Positions 59,001 to 64,000 of a DNA stretch of 64,000 nt are shown here, in pieces. The DNA is from Biomphalaria glabrata. Its lineage: Eukaryota; Mollusca; Gastropoda; Planorbidae. The DNA lies in contig NC_074719.1 in the NCBI RefSeq assembly GCF_947242115.1, positions 39,244,512 to 39,308,511 of the forward strand, in the 5' to 3' direction. Position 1 is the first letter of the stretch; each line of letters starts with the position of its first letter. The notes under the pieces are model-generated. The model was given only the letters and a program-made list of their open reading frames with translations. It ran no database searches and was not told the origin of the DNA. The position numbers and the translations under genes are program-made.

Positions 59001-59078
59001 ACTGTCGCGAATTGATCCTACTTCTTTAGAATTAACATAGGATGGAAAGACTTTTATTTTGGACTTATTTGCTTGCAT
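56019..59078 (-). CDS. Gypsy-type pol with order PR-IN-RT-RH (fossil)
   Basis: A 1019-residue frame. Protease motif RDSGATA at 24-30. Integrase: zinc finger H217, H224, C254, C257; core D284 (MDIMGP), D343 (SDNAS) and E379 (GVIEKWN), giving the D,D-35-E spacing. Reverse transcriptase: CDFREINK near 678, TTMDLNRGFWQ at 711-721 and catalytic YVDD at 778-781. RNase H: YTDASN at 927-932, SVIEKELLAIVW near 965 and CDHKPLL at 994-1000. The RT and integrase motifs are Ty3/gypsy in kind, and only the order is copia-like. A virus-like element, not a host gene. Confidence 0.92.
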   Translation of the reverse strand: MQANKSKIKVFPSYVNSKEVGSIRDSGATAIIVKASLVEPGQYLEDTVKVTYANIQKFDICKTAKVLIESPWITGELEAIVMDTPAQDLIIGNVDGVKDPTLEEVMQWAEDRQKYPLFKHEALLAQTRSHKKITPEIECPTVLLNEIGITREELIAMQKNDTTIQDLLSKDYNKINLNNHHIEINNLAIRYNRKENCTRLQILIPKTLRAKILNMAHDDPTAGHLGKKKVYAKIANKFFWPKMGKDIKNYVNSCTECAKQKTVTRAPLEKSDKSHYFWDKIAMDIMGPLTTSSKGNKYILGIIDMSTRWAEAFPLKDIKAIDICNCLKTLFLKFGFPNKLLSDNASNFKSHLNQAFAEMTNIRLVHSTIYSPQGNGVIEKWNRTVKQMIYKLERDSMSTWDQTLSYAIFAYNTSIHETTKFSPYELVFNRKPKGPLELWADNMLDLENIEQYHPWIIQTKQQLRQGIKLAEINMDKNLERHRKIKNRNRKLRTLNVGDQVFVKIENKHCKDKNEGPFKVIERINNKVYIIDKDGRECKLNIDKLVKLDKRQITDTDIIELDVETKHNIQEHIVSTINTTHNSSPNIENDMLQNLTVKYSDVITQKLGCTNLIEHTIKLNKALPTKTKAYSIPKAYEDLVRTEMTNLIKDGKIERSETCKYASPMVIVKKKDSGVRICCDFREINKCTVIDPEPLPDTDSIITTLSKSSLFTTMDLNRGFWQIKMDPDSKEYTAFKCTMPGLEGIYVWNVMPFGLINSTATFQKCMSKLLEGINKVLSYVDDICVFTNSQQEHIYVLEQIFSRLRTHNMTLAPKKLNLAKPEIQFLGYCITNDKITPTETNLTKIKNIKEPRTKKDMRSLLGLCNFYRKFIPNYAQIIEPLVEFTKKKHGNTICIDEKSRLALSNLKDKFNEKLELASIDPTSTLSLYTDASNTGIGACLLQQRESFFKPIVHISRTLSETERKYSVIEKELLAIVWSVVKLKNYLLGRFFSIKCDHKPLLALKRKDLKNDRINRWTLIL

Positions 59079-59190
59079 GTAGGCTACATTTTCCTCTCTA
59101 TGGGTGTTGGTGTTATTGCCACTGTTGTTTCTATTGTTTCCTCTATTGTAGTTGTTTGGGTGGTTGTTGGTGTGGTAGTTTACAACATAT

Positions 59191-59587
59191 GTAATAACAT
59201 GTTATATGTCCGTGAATTGGCGTTCTGAATCTTTATTCTGTCGTTATATGTGTCGTTACGATATTGCCAAGGCCTTGGGTACATTTAGTAATTAGCATTG
59301 AAGTACGCATACGTATATTAGAGAAGAAAAAAGAGTCTTGACAGAGACAAAGTGCTCAGTAAACACAACACATTAAAATCTATAAGGCTGTGGAAGTGAT
59401 TTTTTAAATAAGTCAATAACACTTACAACAATAATTATTTAACTATCGAAATCTTATTGTTTGATTATAATATAGAAAATAATTTTTTGAAATGCATTGG
59501 ATATAGTTAAAAAAGAATATTTTGAAAAATTCATTTTTTTTTAAATCCAGGACATCAAAAGATTTGAACCGTGAAGCTGGTCGACAT
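59191..59587. other. Flank between the LTR element and the paralogue
   Basis: From about 59400 it is alignable with 36160-36300, the 3' flank of the six-exon gene. The part at 59191-59400 is unassigned. Confidence 0.5.
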
Positions 59588-59999
59588 TTAACGTCTTCTT
59601 CTGACACCAGAGATGATCAAGGGAACGAGCCTGGATTTCAGAGTACCTTAAAATGTTTTTAAAAACACTATAATTTCACAAATCAACAAGTAAAACTTTT
59701 CTAATTTCAAATAAAATAAATAATTATATAATTTTGTATATTTTATCCATAAGCTAAATTATATTTGATGCCCAAAATGTATAATTGTGGCCACTCTTGT
59801 ACGTGTGAATTTTGAAATGTCGCCAGTAGATTTACATATTAACTATAGAATAATAAAACAGAAACTTTTTTTTTAATTGTCTATGAAAGATCAAAGCTCA
59901 ATGTTTATTATATTTTCTCATTATACATTAAAGTCTATCATCGAACGATAAAGGCGCCAGCTTACTAAAGATCTTTTCTTACTACTAAATGTGTATAAA

Positions 60000-60135
60000 T
60001 TACTGCTATAAACCGATTGGCTACCTATCTAAGGAGCTCGAGTTTGAATCCCAGCTTAATCTGAGTTGTGTTTGTTGAACGTTTTGTTTGTTGAACGCCT
60101 AAGTGCAGCACGGAAACCCTCTCTCAGTTAATCCT
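60000..60135 (+). mobile_element. Decayed SINE in the paralogue's last intron
   Basis: Same position and family as 36715-36840 (ACCGATTGGCTACCTATCTA, GAGTTTGAATCCCAG, CAGCACGGAAACC), so it was present before the gene duplicated. Confidence 0.6.
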
Positions 60136-60159
60136 CTTATCTTTTTATCTTATCTATCT

Positions 60160-60310
60160 TATATAATAGAGACGTTACTTCAAAAAAAAAAAAGAAGATG
60201 ATTACGTCCTGCGCGTCATGCATCTAGTCATGCATCTAGTCATGCATGTTAACCAAAGACGTACATTCTGCCCAGTCAAAGGTTTTCCTGATAGAATGTA
60301 TTGAATTCTT
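60160..60310. repeat. Dispersed repeat family X, short copy
   Basis: AGACGTTACTTCAAAAAA, GATGATTACGTCCTGCGCGT and TTTTCCTGATAGAATG blocks. Absent from the same intron of the full gene. Confidence 0.7.
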
Positions 60311-61449
60311 TAACGTTTTAGTTTCTCCTTAAGAATATTTTATTTTTTCATATGCATTATATTTTTTTTTAATTGTTATGACGGATAGAAAATGTGTGAA
60401 CATATTTAATTGTCTAAATTTGATGAACTATCTAATTAAAACAAAAGAAAAACTTACAGATGTGACGAACTTATTGACCACAATCCAACTCCGTGGCAAA
60501 AGGCTGGTATTCAATGTCAAAAAGTTTTCGAGCAATGATGCCAAATTTTTGGCCACAATGATTTTCCACTGATCCCAGAATGCAACTTCTCAGTTGATCT
60601 AAGTGCCTGTGAGGAAACGTTAGTTTGATTCAAACAATCCTACTACTCAATATACAATAACACAAAAAGAGTTATGTTTTGACACAAACTCATAAGCGGC
60701 CTGATAGGTCCATTCCATGCTGTTTGCTAAATGAATGAAGTTTAATAGAAAAAAATAATGCTTATATTTTCAGGACTAATATTAGAAGGCATGAGTTATA
60801 AACTATCAAAAAACTCTATTTATTTCCCTACATTTTAAAATTAAAATTATTTTTTTTCCGCCCTCTTCACACAAATGTTGGTCCACTTCTGTAAAGGTAT
60901 TTTAGCGAAACGATTTTTTTTAATGTTCAACTTGAAAGAAATTCAACTTACAAACAGATATTGAATGACTCCATTTTTTCCTCACTAGACATAGCCACCA
61001 GAAACTGTTTCTGGAAAGTCTGCTCACACTTCTTCATTTCTTCTTTGGCTGACAAGAAAGTCGTTTGATCATCGACACATGGAGAGTCTTTGATAGAATC
61101 TAGCTCTGATGAGGAAAATATTAACTCTCTTAGACTTCATGTTAAAATATGAGGACATTTTTGTTTGTACACTACCACACAAATATTTATGGAATTCTTT
61201 TTCGGAGGTCGGGGGGGGGGGGCGCAGGGTTAGGCCTAAACCCTTGTACAAGAAAGAACTCTCGTCGCCAAAAAAAAAATTAAAATGTAAAATTACTTTT
61301 CTAGTTATGGAGTTTGACAAGTAAGAAAACATCAAGTCTCAAATGTCGTAACTCTTTTTAAATATCATATACCAAACTCCAAAGATTAGCTGACTTAAGC
61401 TGGAAAAAAAATTAATTAAACTTAATGTCAACTCAAAGTTTGGAATGTG

Positions 61450-63310
61450 TGTTAGGACTTACTTACTTAGGCTTAGGTCCTCACGCGCCGTTCGGCTCCT
61501 TGGGCGACAAGCTGTCTCCAGAAAGATCTGTCATTGGCAATGTCAGAAGTCTTCTCCCACCTGATGACCACTGTTCTGAGGTCCTCCGTGAAGGTGTGGC
61601 GCCAAGTAATACGAAGACGTCCCTGTTTGCGCTTTCCTGGTATAGCCTTCCACTTTATAGCAACACTTGGTATGTGTAATTCATTTTGTCGTAGAATATA
61701 TCTCGCAAACCTCATGCAACGCTCTGTCACAACCTCACTAAGTGTTCGACTTCCAGTTCCTCACTTGAGACCCGAGCTCTGTAACTGACTCCCAAAATCC
61801 GTGTCAGCCATTTTTGTTGAGCCTCATTTAGTCTTTTCTCAATTTTGACAGATGACTTCCATGTCTCACATGCATATATTGCAGTTGGGATGACGATAGT
61901 GTTGAGAAGGTGTATTGGCTTGGTTTGTCTAGATAGGCTGCAGCCTTTGGAAAATGCTCCCTGCCTTTCCTATTCGGCACGCTACATCATGGTAGGCATT
62001 CCCATCATTTGTTATGATGCTTCCAAGGTACGCAAATTTGTCCAGCTCTTCAAGCTTCACGTCTGACGGGAACATTCTTTGCCTTATATCCCACTCGCAT
62101 GATTTTAGTCTTATCCAGGTTTATGCGGAGGCCAATTTTGGGTGCCTCTCTATCTAGGCTCTCTGTCATTTCTTGTATGCATTTATTTGTAGCCCCGAGT
62201 AGTGCAACGTCATTAGCAAAGTCCAAGTCCGTCATTCGGATTTGTTCACGCCATGGAATACCAAAGGCAGTCTGGTTCATTGTTCTCCTCATTATGTAGT
62301 TGATGGCCTGGAGGAAAATGAAGGGAGATAAGATGCACCCCTGTCTCACACTTGTCTCGATGGTAAAAAAAACTCTGTTGCTCCTTCTTCTGTTTTTATG
62401 CAGCAACTAGACTGTCAGTATACGTGTCGTAGAATCTGGACGAATTTTTCTGGGATGCCGTATTCTCTAACTCTTTTCCATAGTTATTCTCGGTGGACAC
62501 TATCAAACGCTTTCTTGAAGTCTACAAAACTGATCGTTAGCCGTTGTTGGTATTCAAGACTTTGTTCTATGATATCTCGTGGAAGGAAGATCTGCTCTGT
62601 ACATGATCTGCGTCTTTGGAAACCAGCTTGTTCTTCTCTGAGCCTTTCATCTACACACTGTTGAAGCCGTCTCAACAAAACAGTGCTGAAAACTTTGTCC
62701 GGGACAGAGAGGAGAGTAATACCCCTCCAGTTATTGCAGTCTGCTAAGTTGTTGTTTTTTGGAAGCTTTACAACTACTCAATTTTGCAAGTCTTCGGGGA
62801 CTTTTGAAGTTCGCCAAAAGAGATTTAAGAGATCAGTCATTCTGTTAACAATGCACTGTCCCCCGATATTTTAGCATTTCTGCTAAAACCATGGCTAGCC
62901 CTGTTGCTTTGTTATTCTTTAGCACTGCAATGGCCTCGGTAACCTCCTCAGCAGTTATTGGGTCTGTCTTGACCTTGAGATCATTGTCCGGAGAGAGGTC
63001 CTTGAATGTGTAAGTCAGGTCTGGCGACAGTTGGTTAAGGGTCTCTTTAAAGTGCTCTACCCATCTTGCAACCTGTTCTTCTTTCGTTAACAAAGTTTTG
63101 CCTTGCTTGTCTTTTATCGGTGCTCTATGTCCAGTCTTTGCTCCAGTGAGATCTCGGACAATACGATGCAGAGTCTTTGTGTCATTTCTGCTTGTGCCTC
63201 TTGACTCTTCTGCTCAATCCAGTCCCGTTTATCTCGCCGACAGCTTCTCTTTACTTTCAGATCTGCTTCCCTATAGGTTTCTTCCGCTAGGCTGCAATCC
63301 TGAGTGTTAG
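61450..63310 (-). pseudogene. RTE-like LINE, 5'-truncated and frameshifted
   Basis: The minus strand holds successive pieces of a LINE reverse transcriptase in changing frames: KEEQVARWVEHFKETLNQ and ITAEEVTEAIAVLKNNKATG (62845-63093), REEQAGFQRRRSCTEQIF and SFVDFKKAFDSVHRE (62484-62678), SVRQGCILSPFIF with a mutated catalytic box DLDFANDVALLG and LRINLDKTKIMRVGYKAK (62050-62406), and the tail ILRQNELHIP..GKRKQGRLRITWRH (61473-61730). There is no endonuclease. The 3' end has a short AAGT-type tail near 61450. It lies in an intron of the paralogue and is absent at the equivalent place in the full gene, so it inserted after the duplication. Confidence 0.85.
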
Positions 63311-63900
63311 GAACTATGATAAAACAACCAAACAACAACAAGCGAAGTCTGTTCTGAATATATGTGTGACATTGTTGTGAAAATCTTTGTCATTACAGCT
63401 CGTCTTATTCGACTCAATAAAACAACGATATTTAGCTGAGGAAGAAATGTCTCGTTTGAAGACCACATTTTTTTTCACAAAACGTATCCTACAAGAAGCA
63501 GTGCAATGTATAAGAAAGCCAGTTCTACTGATGAAACCAGAAAAATGGTGAACCACGTTCTGCAAAGATATGATCGATTTCTTTCAACCTTCAAAATCCT
63601 TGATTAAAACAGTAGTGGATATTGCGATATGGCGTAAAGTTGTGCAAGGGTCAGCAGTAGTGCCACAAGAAACTCAATTTTTAGGGAAAGTAAATTCTTT
63701 CTAAGGACTTCCAGTCTTATCTTTTCGAAAATCATTTTTTTTTATTTTATTAAATTATTATAGAGGTCAAGCAGCCCTCCCCTGAGATCCGATTTCCTAG
63801 CTACACCACTGGTTTAATATGCAACAAATATGTGTAGACAGTCATAATGTGGTCTGGAATCGACAAACTTAATGTGTGTGTATATATACACAGGCGCCTT
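63311..63900. other. Duplicated intron sequence of the paralogue
   Basis: Alignable with about 38915-39330 (intron 3 of the six-exon gene), including TGGTCTGGAATCGACAAACTT near 63850. The match fades before the exon 3 position, which would fall outside the window. A CCTAGCTACACCACTGG repeat fragment occurs near 63800. Confidence 0.65.
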
Positions 63901-64000
63901 TTTATATGTGGGTAAAAAATTATTACTTTTCTTGTATTTATAAACAGTTAAAAGTTGTGGAAGCCATCACTGAGTACCTGCATATATTTTTTTTAAAGTA

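Larger units (their letters stand above)
54241..59190 (-). mobile_element. Gmr1-like LTR retrotransposon, integrase before RT, broken
   Basis: One LTR-like end at 54241-54817 (minus strand TGTCACAG...GCGACA), preceded by a purine-rich tract at 54818-54832. The pol region lies above 56 kb, and an Asn-rich stretch near 59080-59190 is probably the end of gag. I see no matching second LTR above 59190, so the copy is incomplete, with few breaks in its coding part. The sequence is Ty3/gypsy-like but the domain order is protease, integrase, reverse transcriptase, RNase H, as in Ty1/copia. That combination is known from Gmr1 of Atlantic cod and its relatives. The readable pol suggests moderate rather than great age. 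Confidence 0.88.
59588..61105 (-). pseudogene. Partial paralogue of the six-exon gene (exons 4-6)
   Basis: Exons on the minus strand: 61105-60952 (154 bases, 12 fewer than its counterpart, frame kept), 60606-60458 (149, same) and 59646-59588 (59, same). Splice sites and phases agree with the full gene. Cysteines matching 111, 128, 156, 165, 174 and 199 are kept, and the one matching 190 is replaced by Tyr. A CAA to TAA change just after the last cysteine would end the protein about 24 residues early, before the basic tail. The tail exon is nevertheless almost unchanged (TLKSRLVPLIISGVRRRR). Exons 1-3 would lie beyond 64000. It may be a recent pseudogene or a working shorter form. Confidence 0.75.

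Overview
This looks like a stretch of nuclear genome from a gastropod mollusc. It is AT-rich, packed with interspersed repeats, and has one host gene that can be read exon by exon. The basis is inferential. The tRNA-derived SINE families, the GGAC-rich and TAGATC-rich dispersed repeats and the LINE types look to me like those of freshwater pulmonate snails of the Biomphalaria/Bulinus kind, but no species can be fixed from sequence alone. No bacterial operons, rRNA genes or CRISPR arrays are present.

Layout. 0-1.4 kb: a 113-bp satellite grown out of the left arm of a TTAA-flanked MITE. 1.4-6.9 kb: LINE remnants, a tandem duplication, a candidate signal-peptide exon with TATA box and upstream minisatellite, and SINE pieces. 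7.0-11.0 kb: a full-length LINE with an intact 1058-residue endonuclease/reverse transcriptase. 11-17 kb: simple repeats, SINEs and LINE tails. 17.0-21.7 kb: an old minus-strand LTR element inserted in a dispersed repeat and itself carrying a solo LTR. 23.8-31.4 kb: two LINE tails pointing at each other, one split by a very young LTR element with about 2-kb LTRs and only a gag-protease reading frame. 32.9-35.5 kb: a decayed FLYWCH/MULE DNA transposon and a composite repeat also present at 15.4-16.7 kb. 36.3-43.9 kb: the host gene. 44-53 kb: MITEs, a clean hAT element with 8-bp target duplications, a second copy of the signal-exon/minisatellite unit, and an L2-like LINE. 54.2-59.2 kb: an LTR element with Ty3/gypsy-like sequence but integrase placed before reverse transcriptase (Gmr1-like). 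59.4-64 kb: a second copy of the 3' half of the host gene, with an RTE-like LINE in one intron.

Main result. The minus strand from 43867 to 36342 holds a six-exon gene for a 225-residue secreted, cysteine-rich protein. All five introns have GT-AG ends and agreeing phases. Exons 2+3 and 4+5 are two copies of one module: each pair is bounded by phase-1 introns, and each is split by a phase-2 intron directly after the matching cysteine. The gene has a partial paralogue 23 kb away, and two signal-peptide exons of the same phase lie elsewhere in the window, which suggests a small locally expanding family. I do not recognise the family by name. The rest of the window is mostly transposon strata whose insertions, nesting and target duplications can be ordered in time.
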